This document shows, piece after piece, positions 23,675 to 30,022 of a stretch of DNA of 64,000 bases. The stretch's first letter is position 1, and the number at the start of each line of letters is the position of its first letter. This DNA is from Babylonia areolata (lineage: Eukaryota; Mollusca; Gastropoda; Neogastropoda; Buccinidae): contig NC_134910.1 of assembly GCF_041734735.1 (NCBI RefSeq), forward strand, positions 590,001-654,000. Reading direction: 5' to 3'. The notes under the pieces are model-generated. The model made no database searches. It had not been told where the DNA came from and was given only the letters and a program-made list of their open reading frames with translations. The translations under genes were made by a program, and so were the position numbers.

Positions 23675-23810
23675 GTGTGTGTGTGTGTGACAGGAGGAGA
23701 AGGAAAACGTGCCGTGCACGTACACCCAGAATCCCCAGTCCATGCTGCACTATGAGTATCGCTGTGTCTTCTTCGTCGCACGCAAGCCGCTGGACGCGCC
23801 TGTGTCCTGA
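5675..23810 (+). CDS. CARNMT1: CARNMT1, carnosine N-methyltransferase (8 exons, whole coding region)
   Basis: Coding exons are 5675-5796, 9520-9718, 10910-11076, 12326-12466, 15451-15629, 17040-17153, 20754-20857 and 23694-23810. They total 1143 nt (380 aa plus TGA), with every phase matching. The family (N2227/UPF0586) uses S-adenosylmethionine to methylate the pi-nitrogen of the histidine in carnosine, giving anserine, and histidines in some proteins. Visible landmarks are the SAM-binding loop [12 protein letters not shown] (about residues 169-180), QGNEWS (192-197), FFLDTAH (279-285), [16 protein letters not shown] (298-313) and the C-terminal HYEYRC (361-366). The family's substrate pocket uses the Asp of DTAH, the His of LLYH and C-terminal tyrosines; all are present here. 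The human protein is about 409 aa, and the shorter length here reflects a short N terminus. The start ATG has A at -3 and G at +4. Introns are almost entirely tandem repeats. Confidence 0.95.
5797..6976 (+). other. CARNMT1 intron 1, unique AT-rich part
   Basis: AT-rich non-repetitive intron DNA with no supported gene or exon. A TCTATATATATCTC stretch lies near 6293-6306. Confidence 0.5.
6977..7113. repeat. CA microsatellite in CARNMT1 intron 1
   Basis: Two CA tracts (6979-7041 and 7068-7113) are separated by a short unique segment. Confidence 0.95.
7240..7980 (-). mobile_element. Decayed LINE remnant with RNase H-like segment
   Basis: The minus-strand frame at 7507-7244 includes [13 protein letters not shown] and [14 protein letters not shown], resembling the RNase H domain of I-clade LINEs (TSSLT.E..A…AL.W). 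A second open segment at 7976-7737 on the same strand may be from the same element but matches nothing I recognise. It lies inside CARNMT1 intron 1. Unique DNA to about 8240 follows. Confidence 0.45.
8240..9519. repeat. 43-bp minisatellite leading into the CARNMT1 exon 2 acceptor
   Basis: The unit contains CACAGGTCCTAATGTCTGTG, then CTAAAGCCAGTAAAGGTCTG. Shorter 21-bp units (GTCACAGGTCC) are mixed in. From 9375 on, the copies change to CACAGGTCCCACTGTGTCCC and run without a break into the true exon start CACAG|GTCCCACTGTCTGC. Confidence 0.92.
9520..9718 (+). CDS. CARNMT1: CARNMT1 exon 2
   Basis: This exon encodes the helical N-terminal domain (…[16 protein letters not shown]… through [11 protein letters not shown]), which aligns with the part of the human protein that ends in MFENK. 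The acceptor is CCCACAG|GTCCCAC and the donor AAC|GTGAGT, phase 0. The donor is ambiguous in one respect. The last ~50 exon bases plus the donor recur about nine times downstream, so several identical donors compete. The first is chosen because it needs no extra exon sequence. Confidence 0.88.
9690..10560. repeat. Minisatellite made of CARNMT1 exon 2 end plus its 5' splice site
   Basis: About nine copies of GAGGCCATGTTTGAGAACAA, then CCACACCATCGTCAACGTGA and GTCTGTGTGATGTTG. They are separated by variable (GATGAT/AGT)n spacers, so periods vary from about 69 to 123 bp. The coding part ([13 protein letters not shown]) and the donor AAC|GTGAGT are kept almost intact in every copy. Confidence 0.95.
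10585..10909. repeat. GAT-rich minisatellite ending at the CARNMT1 exon 3 acceptor
   Basis: Copies contain GTGGTTGACAGGGCAGTATG and (GAT)n. The true splice site has the same GTGGTTGACAG|GGCAGT, so the acceptor and the first six exon bases are repeated at least three times. Confidence 0.88.
10910..11076 (+). CDS. CARNMT1: CARNMT1 exon 3
   Basis: This exon encodes [20 protein letters not shown] and onward through [20 protein letters not shown]. It matches the family segment with FDMDK, RDWS and ERDACY just before the methyltransferase fold. The acceptor is GACAG|GGCAGT and the donor CA|GTGAGT (phase 2). The upstream intron repeats the acceptor, and the downstream intron opens with a TTC tract. 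Confidence 0.93.
11090..11265. repeat. TTC (GAA) triplet tract in CARNMT1 intron 3
   Basis: About 175 bp of TTC with TCC interruptions, starting 14 bp after the exon 3 donor. It is purine-pyrimidine asymmetric and produces poly-Glu/poly-Ser frames that are not genes. Confidence 0.95.
11290..11632 (-). mobile_element. tRNA-derived SINE (family 2)
   Basis: Full-length-looking copy. It includes TTTTACGTGTATGACC, TAGGCAGCCATACTCC, ATGCTGGGTATGTTG and GATCTTTGACGTGCGCATTT. The B box (GATTCGAACCT, 11570-11580) and the tRNA-like head AGCCGAGTGGTTAAAGCATT read on the minus strand. Confidence 0.85.
11640..12016. other. CARNMT1 intron 3 interior
   Basis: Holds an AAT-repeat patch and a fragment of SINE family 3 (GGCACTTTCCTCATTGCACA, GCGCTTTACAATC). 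The rest is unique sequence with no gene. Confidence 0.5.
12017..12290. repeat. TG microsatellite before CARNMT1 exon 4
   Basis: A (TG)n tract with ATG/CTG interruptions, ending about 36 bp upstream of the exon 4 acceptor. Confidence 0.95.
12326..12466 (+). CDS. CARNMT1: CARNMT1 exon 4 (SAM-binding motif I)
   Basis: This exon carries methyltransferase motif [13 protein letters not shown], and the following [18 protein letters not shown]. These are the best-conserved residues of the family, and they bind S-adenosylmethionine. The acceptor TTCCAG|CGACAC lies about 35 bp after a long TG tract. The donor is AA|GTCAGT (phase 2). Confidence 0.95.
12470..13112 (-). mobile_element. SINE (family 1 variant) split by a younger SINE
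   Basis: The left part (12470-12665) has TCTCAAGGAGGCTTCACTGC and CTGCTAGACAGATGCCTGAC. The right part (13041-13112) has GGACTCGAATCCAG and GTCTTAACCATTCTGCCACC, the tRNA-like end on the minus strand. The copy at 53750-54086 shows the same blocks uninterrupted. Confidence 0.8.
12678..13040 (-). mobile_element. tRNA-derived SINE (family 2) with 12-bp target-site duplication
   Basis: Inserted in the older SINE. GGCGCGGGACTC occurs at 12666-12677 and again at 13041-13052, a perfect target-site duplication. The internal blocks match those of the copy at 11290, with the B box at 12975-12985 (minus strand). Confidence 0.88.
13325..13500. repeat. 32-bp minisatellite, about 5 copies
   Basis: The unit is GGAACGGCAAATATTGGTGT plus GTGTTGGTGTTA. 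A short TA tract follows at 13547-13564. Confidence 0.9.
13660..15450. repeat. 27-bp minisatellite, about 65 copies, ending at the CARNMT1 exon 5 acceptor
   Basis: The unit is GTGTGAAGAGGTGTGTTG plus TTGCCCCAG, with GATCAG variants. The right part mixes in GTGCTGTGTGTCCCAG forms. The true acceptor TGTGTCCCAG|GTGTCGC is continuous with the last unit. The 27-bp period (nine codons) yields open frames of 461 and 609 residues on opposite strands; these are not genes. Confidence 0.95.
15451..15629 (+). CDS. CARNMT1: CARNMT1 exon 5
   Basis: This exon encodes [20 protein letters not shown] through [29 protein letters not shown], matching the family's LYPWIHQ, FPDVDP and NFSM.AGDF signatures. The acceptor is TCCCAG|GTGTCGC and the donor CCAG|GTGAGG (phase 1). 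Both ends of the exon are continuous with minisatellites that contain copies of those ends. Confidence 0.94.
15616..16110. repeat. 80-bp minisatellite containing the CARNMT1 exon 5 end and donor
   Basis: About six units. Each runs from GTGAGGGCTGGGCCCCGTGG through CTCCCTCCCGCTTTCCTCAG, then TTCCAATCCCTGTACACCCT and GTTAG, into the next GTGAGG. The last exon bases (TACACCCTGCCAG|GTGAGGGC) are the seed. Confidence 0.93.
16110..17039. repeat. 36- and 43-bp arrays made of the CARNMT1 exon 6 acceptor and exon start
   Basis: From 16560 there are about twelve 43-bp units, GTGTGTGGGATTGTGTGTCC, ATGGTGTTCTTCCTGTG, then TTACAG. Each joins an acceptor to the first ~35 coding bases of exon 6. 16110-16480 is a diverged 36-bp form (CCTGTGTGTTACAGGTGTGT, TCATG). 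16481-16559 is short CAGTCAGT-type sequence. Confidence 0.94.
17040..17153 (+). CDS. CARNMT1: CARNMT1 exon 6
   Basis: This exon encodes [20 protein letters not shown] and [17 protein letters not shown], the beta strand and DTAH motif of the active site and the post-motif LKPGG loop. The acceptor is TTACAG|GTGTGTGG and the donor TTGG|GTCAGT (phase 1). About a dozen near-copies of the acceptor plus the first ~35 coding bases lie directly upstream. The true exon is the only copy that continues into GACACTGCTCAC. Confidence 0.94.
17166..19390. repeat. 61-bp minisatellite, about 36 highly uniform copies (CARNMT1 intron 6)
   Basis: The unit is GTTTGACAGCAGTGCATTGA, TTGGTTGTGTGGTGTCAGTT, TGGTGAGGTGTAGCTATATA, A. 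Central copies are nearly identical and those at the right end (19250-19390) are diverged. Each unit has ATTGG and, about 35 bp on, TATATAAG. It begins only 13 bp after the exon 6 donor. Confidence 0.96.
19391..19660. repeat. AAT/GAT triplet low-complexity DNA
   Basis: Imperfect AAT, GAT and ATA triplets. Confidence 0.85.
19700..20025. repeat. 68-bp minisatellite, about 4.5 copies
   Basis: Units contain CACATGCATGCATAACTTGG, ATGATTCAGAGAGATG and AAAACAAACCTCATAG. 20026-20480 is unique AT-rich intron sequence with no gene seen. Confidence 0.9.
20484..20752. repeat. TG/ATG microsatellite abutting the CARNMT1 exon 7 acceptor
   Basis: (TG)n with periodic ATG interruptions; the final GTGTGTAG is the acceptor itself. 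Confidence 0.95.
20754..20857 (+). CDS. CARNMT1: CARNMT1 exon 7
   Basis: This exon encodes [20 protein letters not shown] and [15 protein letters not shown], matching the family's LLYH…ELSYEDI…GF segment. The acceptor TGTGTAG|GCCC sits directly on the end of a long TG/ATG microsatellite with no ordinary polypyrimidine tract. The donor is GAG|GTAATT (phase 0). Confidence 0.92.
20890..22690. repeat. 43/48-bp minisatellite, about 40 copies (CARNMT1 intron 7)
   Basis: The unit is TGTTCACTGTTTGATGGTAT, AGATCAGTCATGGAGAGTTG, with a variable (TGT)n/TGATGT linker. Nearly identical over 1.8 kb. It stops exactly where a LINE remnant begins. Confidence 0.96.
22692..23575 (-). mobile_element. LINE reverse-transcriptase remnant (CR1/Rex-like)
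   Basis: On the minus strand, 23542-23348 gives [20 protein letters not shown], the RT palm motif (FxDFSxAFNTI with changes). 23084-22767 gives [20 protein letters not shown] and [20 protein letters not shown], the C-terminal part of RT. The two lie in different frames and contain interruptions, so the copy is dead. A short duplication (GACCTGTGAAGTCCCTGTAC) lies at 23268-23320. Confidence 0.8.
23617..23690. repeat. GT microsatellite abutting the CARNMT1 exon 8 acceptor
   Basis: A GT tract with CATG interruptions runs to GTGTGACAG, the acceptor. Confidence 0.95.
23694..23810 (+). CDS. CARNMT1: CARNMT1 exon 8 (terminal)
   Basis: This exon encodes the last 38 residues, including [20 protein letters not shown] and VARKP, closing the family C terminus, and ends with TGA at 23808-23810. 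The acceptor GTGACAG|GAGGAG again abuts a pure GT tract. The stop codon and the bases around it are repeated in the adjacent 3' UTR. Confidence 0.93.
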   Translation, partial: EEKENVPCTYTQNPQSMLHYEYRCVFFVARKPLDAPVS

Positions 23811-23960
23811 CGGACGACCTTCCCTGTGTCCTGACGGATGACCTTCACCTTCCCGGTGTCCTAATGGACAACCTTCACCTTCTGATGGACGACCTTCCCT
23901 GTGTCGTGAAGGACAACCTTCACCTTCCCCTCTTCCAGACGGACGACCTTCACCTTCTCT
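23795..23960. repeat. Short tandem array spanning the CARNMT1 stop codon
   Basis: Imperfect units CCTGTGTCCTGACGGACGAC and CTTCACCTTCCC. The first unit holds the true TGA. The later ones lie in the 3' UTR. Confidence 0.8.
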
Positions 23961-24349
23961 GTGGCTGAACATGATGGGGCGGCCGCCGTGAAAATGTGTG
24001 TCACACGTTTTGTCAAACGGCTCGCTTTCTGTGTGCAGCCGTTTCTTGTCTTTTTTTCAGATATTATTTGCCAGCTGTGTGACCTTTGATTCAGACCATA
24101 CAGCAATAGTTCTGTTCCTCTGTGACCTTCCATGACTCTTCTGTGACCTTGCTGCCTTTCGGGAACCATGCGCCTTACCTGAGGGTCAGACAAGGTGATT
24201 GGTCAGTTCTTGTCTCATGAGCTTTTAATTCAACATGAAAAAGCTCTTGGCAAGGGGTTGGGTCTTTTTTGGTATTTTTTTTTGTTGGTATGATTGTTGA
24301 GTGTTTTTCTTCACTAGATGGTTGGTTGGGGTGAAGAGACAGGTGTGGC

Positions 24350-24460
24350 ATTGTTTGTCAGTGGCTGTGTCTTTGAAAGACCCCATGCTGTGTTCTGTTG
24401 TTTTTCAGTGGCTGTGTCATGCTGTGTTCTGTTGTTTGTCAGTGGCTGTGCACTGCTGTC
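24350..24460. repeat. 47-bp repeat shared with 26365-26505
   Basis: Units of GTGGCTGTGTCTTTGAAAGA, CCCCATGCTGTG and TTCTGTTGTTTTTCA. The same unit forms a tandem triplet 2 kb downstream. 23961-24349 and 24461-24830 are otherwise unique (CARNMT1 3' UTR and flank). Confidence 0.85.
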
Positions 24461-24592
24461 TAGGCTATAAGCAGAACCACACACTTAGCTGACTGCGAGA
24501 TCCCCCTAACAGGCCTGATAGTGCCAGACACTGCACTGATAAGTACCAGCTGCTGTGCCTGCTAACCCGTCACTGACCCTTCTTTGTCTTCT

Positions 24593-24598
24593 ATTAAA
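24593..24598 (+). promoter_or_regulatory. Possible CARNMT1 poly(A) signal (ATTAAA)
   Basis: This ATTAAA lies about 780 bp after the CARNMT1 stop. It is a common variant of the signal, and I saw no AATAAA nearer to the stop. It is weak evidence on its own. Confidence 0.3.
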
Positions 24599-24834
24599 GC
24601 GTGGCAATTTGCGCGCCTCTTTTGAGCGGGCTTGTGAGCATACTCCTATTTCTGCGGCATTAATGTTTTGCACCATTGGAAAGAGCGGACACTTATCTTT
24701 TTGATGGTGGTAGTACTTTCCTTGGCTGGTAAATATTTTTTAAGATAGCAGCATTTACTTGAGAGAACTGTGGTGACAATTGTGACTGGCGGTGGTGTGG
24801 TTTTTTTCATAGCAGAAGTACCGTGAGTTTGGTT

Positions 24835-25560
24835 TTCCTTCACATTCTGTTCTCTCACATTTCTTTCTTCCATTCCTTTCTTTCATTCTGTTTTCTTCCC
24901 TGTCTTTCTTTCGTGCTGTTTCTTTCCCTCTCTTTCTCTCCTTCATCCCTTCCTTTCTTTCGTGCTGTTTCTTTCCCTCTCTTTCTCTCCTTCTCCTTCA
25001 TCCCTTCCTTTCTTTCGTTCTGTTTCCTTCTCTCTCTTTCTTTCGTCAGTGCTGCTTTCTCCCCTCTCTTTCTTTCTGTTTTCTTCCCTCTCTTTCTTTC
25101 ATGCTGTTTCCTTCCTTCTCTTTCTCTCCTTCATCCCTTTCTTTCTTTCTTTCATCCTGTTTTCTTCCATCTCATTCTCTCTTCTTTTTTTTATTTTATT
25201 TCACTGTTTCTTTTTCACCTCCCATCTCCTGTTGTTCTTTGTTTCTGTTTATTCTCTCTCTCTCTCTGTCATCCTTTCTGTTTATCTTTCCTATTTCTTT
25301 CATTTGTTCTTCCTGTTTCTCTCACCCCTTCACCCCCACCCCTTTCTCTTCCCACGCCCTTCTTACTTTCATTAATCTCTCTCATCACCCATTCTTCCTG
25401 TTTCATCTCTTATTTATGTTTTCTTCTTTCTCTTTCTCACTCTTTTTTTCTTTCATCTCTCTGCTCGCCCCCCTCTCTGACATTTTCTTTCTTTTTGCAC
25501 TTCTTTGTTTCTTTCCTCTTATTCCTCTGTCTGTCTTGCACACATATTCTCTGCCAATGA
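24835..25560. repeat. CTTT/CCTT pyrimidine-rich tract
   Basis: About 700 bp of T/C-rich DNA with imperfect TTTCTTTC and GTGCTGTTTC units. It yields a 245-residue Phe/Ser/Leu open frame that is not a gene. A CA tract follows at 25602-25631. Confidence 0.88.
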
Positions 25561-25598
25561 CTGTGTGATGAAGACTACCATTTTAACAGTTCTAGATT

Positions 25599-25634
<36 letters not shown>

Positions 25635-25639
25635 CAGCA

Positions 25640-26364
25640 GAAATTTTTCTTACAAACCGCCAGAACAAACTGCCATCCACACCCCATACACGTGGCTGTG
25701 GTTTTCTTCAATGTGCGTGAATGACTGAATCAGTGTGCCTGTGGAGTACTTGTACAAGCTGCAAAACAGTTGTGATCTTTAACACGCCACAGCTTCCTTC
25801 AGAATTTCCAGCCATCAACACAGGTTAGTGAGAGGCATGCTGATGTGTAATGCTGTGCATGGAATGTATTGTCTGTGTTGAGCGAAATATGTGAGATTAG
25901 ATTCAGTGTGTTAAAAATGTGTCAAAATGCATGTTACCAAACTGGTGGTAAGCATACCTGCTTTTTTCAAACAGTTATCCTGAGAAAAATAATCGGATGT
26001 TCACATTTGAGTTTCCTATCGTTTTAAAGCTAAGACTGTGCTCTTTCAAACCATACTATTTATTAAGCGATTGCGTTGACAAGCAACGTGTTATCAAAAG
26101 TTAACGAAGAGGTGTTGTTTTCTCCCTGTGGCCGCTGCCATCGCGCGGAACAGCACACTGGTCTTTCTCCCTCCCAACAGCTGATAACGGCTGGAGGCGC
26201 AACGTGAAAGAGAAGTCGTAGCGTTTTGTGCTCTCAGTTCTTCCAAGTTAAAGCTCCAACCCTTCCGGCGGTAGCGTGTTATTTTTAGGCGGCGCTTTTC
26301 CCTCCTGAGTTGAATGCAGGGTCAAGTTCGCTCCTCAGATGAACTAAACGTCAAGCGCTGAACA
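25640..26364. other. Intergenic, no feature seen
   Basis: Unique sequence between the convergent CARNMT1 and BLOC1S6 3' ends. I find no exon, RNA gene or named repeat. Confidence 0.4.
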
Positions 26365-26510
26365 CAGCGTGTGTGTCTTTGAAAGACCCCATGCTGTGTT
26401 CTGTTGTTTTTCAGTGGCTGTGTCTTTGAAAGACCCCATGCTGTGTTCTGTTGTTTTTCAGTGGCTGTGTCTTTGAAAGACCCCGTGCTGTGTTCTGTTG
26501 CCCTCTTTGT
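26365..26510. repeat. Tandem copies of the 47-bp repeat first seen at 24350
   Basis: Three copies of GTGTCTTTGAAAGACCCC and GCTGTGTTCTGTTG, nearly identical to the 24350 copies. 26511-27300 is unique sequence. Confidence 0.85.
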
Positions 26511-27309
26511 CCTTTGTGTGTCTGTTGTTATGTGTAGGATCAACACCCAGCTTGTATCAGATTGACGTAAGTTGGGCCAACAGCAGTCACAGCTGAATGA
26601 TAAACGGTTTCTCCACAGCAGTGGGAATTCATTTACAGCTTAGTCTTTTGTGAAGGACTATGACTCAAATTTGGATGCACAATTGTACTGGCTCTTAGTG
26701 CTGCAGCCTTTGTGGGCTACTTGGCCTTTGGGAACCATCCCATCGCTGACTGTCCTGAAGTCCTCTTGGCCCAGCGAGTGTGGATGTAACTTGGGCAAAA
26801 CACTCTCCACTGTAATTAAATTCCAGCCTAGATAGTATTACTGGTAGTATGGACAGCAGTTGCCTCCTCTGATGTTCTGATGGTCATATTTGGGCGCAAC
26901 CAACTGTCATACTTGGAAAAAAAAAGTTCTCACAGTCATCAACAAAAAAAAAGAAGAAAAAAGTTGGATGAATGAGTGGCTTCTGAAGGATGTTTTAGTT
27001 TGTATATTTCTGATGACTGAACATTTTTAGTCTTGAAAAATTGTTTTAACTCTTTTGCCGCAACATTGACACCAGTGGATGAGACAGCTCACCGCCACAG
27101 TCATTATGGAGGGGTCATGTTGAAAGGACAGTTTTTCACATGGTTACAAAGCTCGACAGCTGTAGCCAACTTTTCTGCTCAAAAATTCAGTGACAACCTA
27201 CTTTGAAAAGTCTTAAAAGTTCAGGATTTGTATTGAAGGAGGGTGCCATGGGCGGTCCTTGAAATTTGAATGACAAGTTTTTGTCAGTGTCTGGGGAAGT
27301 TAAACACCT

Positions 27310-27660
27310 GCCGCGTGACAGGTGAGTGTGTTTGTGGCAGTGTGTATGTGTTGGTGACAGTGTGCATGTGTTGGTGACAGGTGTGTGTGTTTGTGGCAGT
27401 GTGTATGTGTTGATGGCAGTATGTATGTGTTGGTAACAGTGTGTGTGTGTTGGGAACAGTGTGTATGTGTTGGTGACAGGTGTGTGTGTTGATGGCAGTA
27501 TGTATGTGTTGGTGACGGTATGTATGCGTTGGTGGCAATGTGTATGTGTTGGTGACAGTGTGTGTGTGTGTGTGTGTGTTGGAAACAGTGTGTATGTGTT
27601 GGTGACAGTGTGTGTGTGTGTTGGAAACAGTGTGTATGTGTTGTGAGAATGAGATAGTGT
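27310..27660. repeat. GTGTTGGTGACAGT-type GT-rich array
   Basis: Degenerate units of about 15-25 bp (GTGTGTATGTGTTGGTGACA) with a GT tract. Long frames on the minus strand here are composition artefacts. Confidence 0.85.
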
Positions 27661-27849
27661 GTTTGGTGAGGAGCCTGTGTCCTGTTTTGTGAGCACTGGG
27701 TATGGCTGAGGGCTGAGATAGTGTGTGTGGTGAGGAGCCTGTGGATGCACAACGAATTTCCAGTGTGATGAATGTGAACGGTGCTGGGTCTTGTTGTAGG
27801 TGTGCTGGGTGAAAGAAAATCTTTTGAAGTTTTTTTTTTTTTTTTTTTT

Positions 27850-28320
27850 CTGGGAAAGTGTTGGAACAATGACACAACCATTTCCAGGACTGAGAAAGTG
27901 TTGGAACAATGACACAACCATTTCCAGGACTGAGAAAGTGTTGGAACAATGACACAACCGTTTCCAGGACTGGAGAAAGTGTTGGAACAATGACACAACC
28001 ATTTCCAGGACTGGAGGAAGTCTTGGAACAATGACACAACCGTTTCCAGGACTGGAGAAAGTGTTGGAACAATGACACAACCATTTCCAGGACTGGAGGA
28101 AGTGTTGGAACAATGACACAACCGTTTCCAGGACTGGAGAAAGTGTTGGAACAATGACACAACCATTTCCAGGACTGGAGGAAGTCTTGGAATTATCATC
28201 CAAACCACTGACAAGTATAATTTCAACACTGAGCTCAATGCATTTTAAAAACAAACAGTGAGCTCAGTGCATTTTAAAAACAAACAGTGAGCTCAGTGCA
28301 TTTTAAAAACAAACAATAGA
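27850..28320. repeat. ~40-bp minisatellite and a 30-bp triplicate
   Basis: 27850-28190 has about nine units of GTGTTGGAACAATGACACAA plus CCATTTCCAGGACTG. 28228-28318 has three units of GAGCTCAGTGCATTTTAAAA plus ACAAACAGT. Confidence 0.9.
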
Positions 28321-28364
28321 GTGATGAAAACATTATTTTTGATACACACTTATCTCTTCTGTAT

Positions 28365-28650
28365 TTGTATTTCTCTTTTTTATCACAACAGATTTCTCTG
28401 TGTGAAATTCAGGCTGCTCTCCCCAGGGAGAGCGTGTTGCTACGCTACAGCACCACCCATTTTTTTTGTATTTTTTCCTGCGTGCAGTTTTATTTGTTTT
28501 TCCTATCGAAGTGGATTTTTTTTTTTTTTTTTTTTTTACAGAATTTTGCCACAGACAACCCCTTTGTTGTCATGGGTTATTTTACATGTGCTAAGTGCAT
28601 GCTGCACAGGCGACCTCAGTTTATCGTCTCATCCAAATGACTTTTGTCAG
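28365..28650 (+). mobile_element. SINE family 1, 5' and central parts
   Basis: Includes CAACAGATTTCTCTGTGTGA, AATTCAGGCTGCTCTCCCCA, a T run, and CCCCTTTGTTGTCATGGGTT through TTTATCGTCTCATCC. The tRNA-like end is missing. Strand is given as written; the element's own direction is probably minus. Confidence 0.75.
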
Positions 28651-28899
28651 CAGTATAGAAAACGTTTTTTTGTCGTTGTTTTCAATGCTTTTTATATTCA
28701 GTTTGATTTTGTGTTTGGTATGGAACATGTTGAGTGAGGTCTGAAAAAGGCAATGAATTTGGTGTGGTCACACCTGTGGGCATGGTGGTACTGGTTGCAC
28801 TGAGAAACACTGTTGGACGTCAACTGTTTCAGGTGATCACCCAGGTTTATTTCACACTGATACTGGATTCCACTTTGAACATAGTCATGATTGAGAACA

Positions 28900-29250
28900 A
28901 AGTGTCTCTGTTTTGAACACATGTTTGTGGAGGCTTTGAACATGTGTATGATTTGAAGACATCCTTTATGTAAGAATTGGACACTGGTATGTTTTGAACT
29001 TGTGTATGTTTTGAACATGTTTTGTGAAGGCATTGAACTTGTGTATGTTTTGAACGTGTGTGTATTTTGAAGGCATTGAACATGTGTATGTTTTAAACTT
29101 GAGTGTGTTTTGAACACATCCTTTGTGTAAGAATTGGACACTAGTATGTTTTGAACATGTTTGTGAAGGCATTGAACATGGTGTGTTATGAACACATGTT
29201 TGTACAAGAGTTGAACATGTTTTTTGGGTGGTTCTTTTCGCGTATGTTTC
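28900..29250. repeat. ~25-bp degenerate repeat (TTTTGAACATGTGTATG)
   Basis: About 12 diverged copies of TGTTTTGAACATGTG with AAGGCATTGAACATG variants. A TA tract lies at 29348-29370. Confidence 0.8.
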
Positions 29251-29534
29251 TGTAGAAACTGAACATGTGTTTGTTTTCAATGCATGCTAGTTTAGGAGTT
29301 ATATGTGTATACTTCTTGTACATATGTTTGTGTATGTATACATGAACATATATATATATATATATATATAAATAACACATCCATGTGTGTATGAACAGAT
29401 TGCCATGGTAACATGTATCCATGTAATGAATACAATGGAAATCACAGACATCTGCAAAGTGTGTTTTTTTCTTTCTTTCTTTCTTTCTAACTCTTTATGT
29501 CTCAACCTGTCTTCATCAGCTGACACAGCCCACA

Positions 29535-29645
29535 TAAAAAGTCTGTGTCAAGTTTATTGTATTGTATTACTCTTTTAACACAACAGATTTCTCTGTGAGA
29601 AATTCAGGCTGCTGTACCCTGAAAGAGCACAACGCCACCAGAATG
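29535..29645. mobile_element. SINE family 1 fragment
   Basis: TTGTATTGTATTACTC, CAACAGATTTCTCTG and AATTCAGGCTGCT as in the 28365 copy. It lies just past the BLOC1S6 poly(A) signal. Confidence 0.7.
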
Positions 29646-29662
29646 GTCCTTGATCTCTGAAG

Positions 29663-29668
29663 TTTATT
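29663..29668 (-). promoter_or_regulatory. BLOC1S6 poly(A) signal (AATAAA on minus strand)
   Basis: AATAAA read on the minus strand lies about 230 bases beyond the BLOC1S6 stop, a normal distance for a short 3' UTR. Confidence 0.6.
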
Positions 29669-29899
29669 GCACTTTTTCCAACACACAAACCACTGCAGAC
29701 ACCTTAGATACACACACACACACACACACACACAGCTCCAGGCACGTTCTCCAACAGCATGTCATGATGACAGACACACCACTCATCCCAATCACCAGTG
29801 CACAAAACTCCCTGACCAACGTGCGCACTCACACACACACAAAGTGCCCAGGTCCAGAGCACCTCAACTCTCTGTCTACACTGACGCAACAAGAGAGCT

Positions 29900-30022
29900 C
29901 TACGTTTCAGGGGAAGCCACCCTGGCTGTCAGCATCTGCTCCTTCTCCAGTTGTCTTTCTTCTTCATGGGCCCTCTGTAGCTCCTCCTTCTGCTTCTGCT
30001 GCTGGAGCTTCAGGGCCCGTCT
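29900..30022 (-). CDS. BLOC1S6: BLOC1S6 exon 6 (terminal)
   Basis: This exon encodes 40 residues ([20 protein letters not shown] … [10 protein letters not shown]) and a TAG stop. It is a charged coiled-coil end that matches the human C terminus RALKLQQKRQKEELE…LTAR. The acceptor is TTTCACAG|AGACGG. The intron just upstream is an array that repeats this acceptor with the first exon bases AGAC. Confidence 0.94.
   Translation of the reverse strand, partial: RRALKLQQQKQKEELQRAHEEERQLEKEQMLTARVASPET

Noticed and set aside
27187-28254. 355-residue minus-strand His/Thr-rich frame
   Set aside because: It spans GT-rich and 40-bp repeats only.
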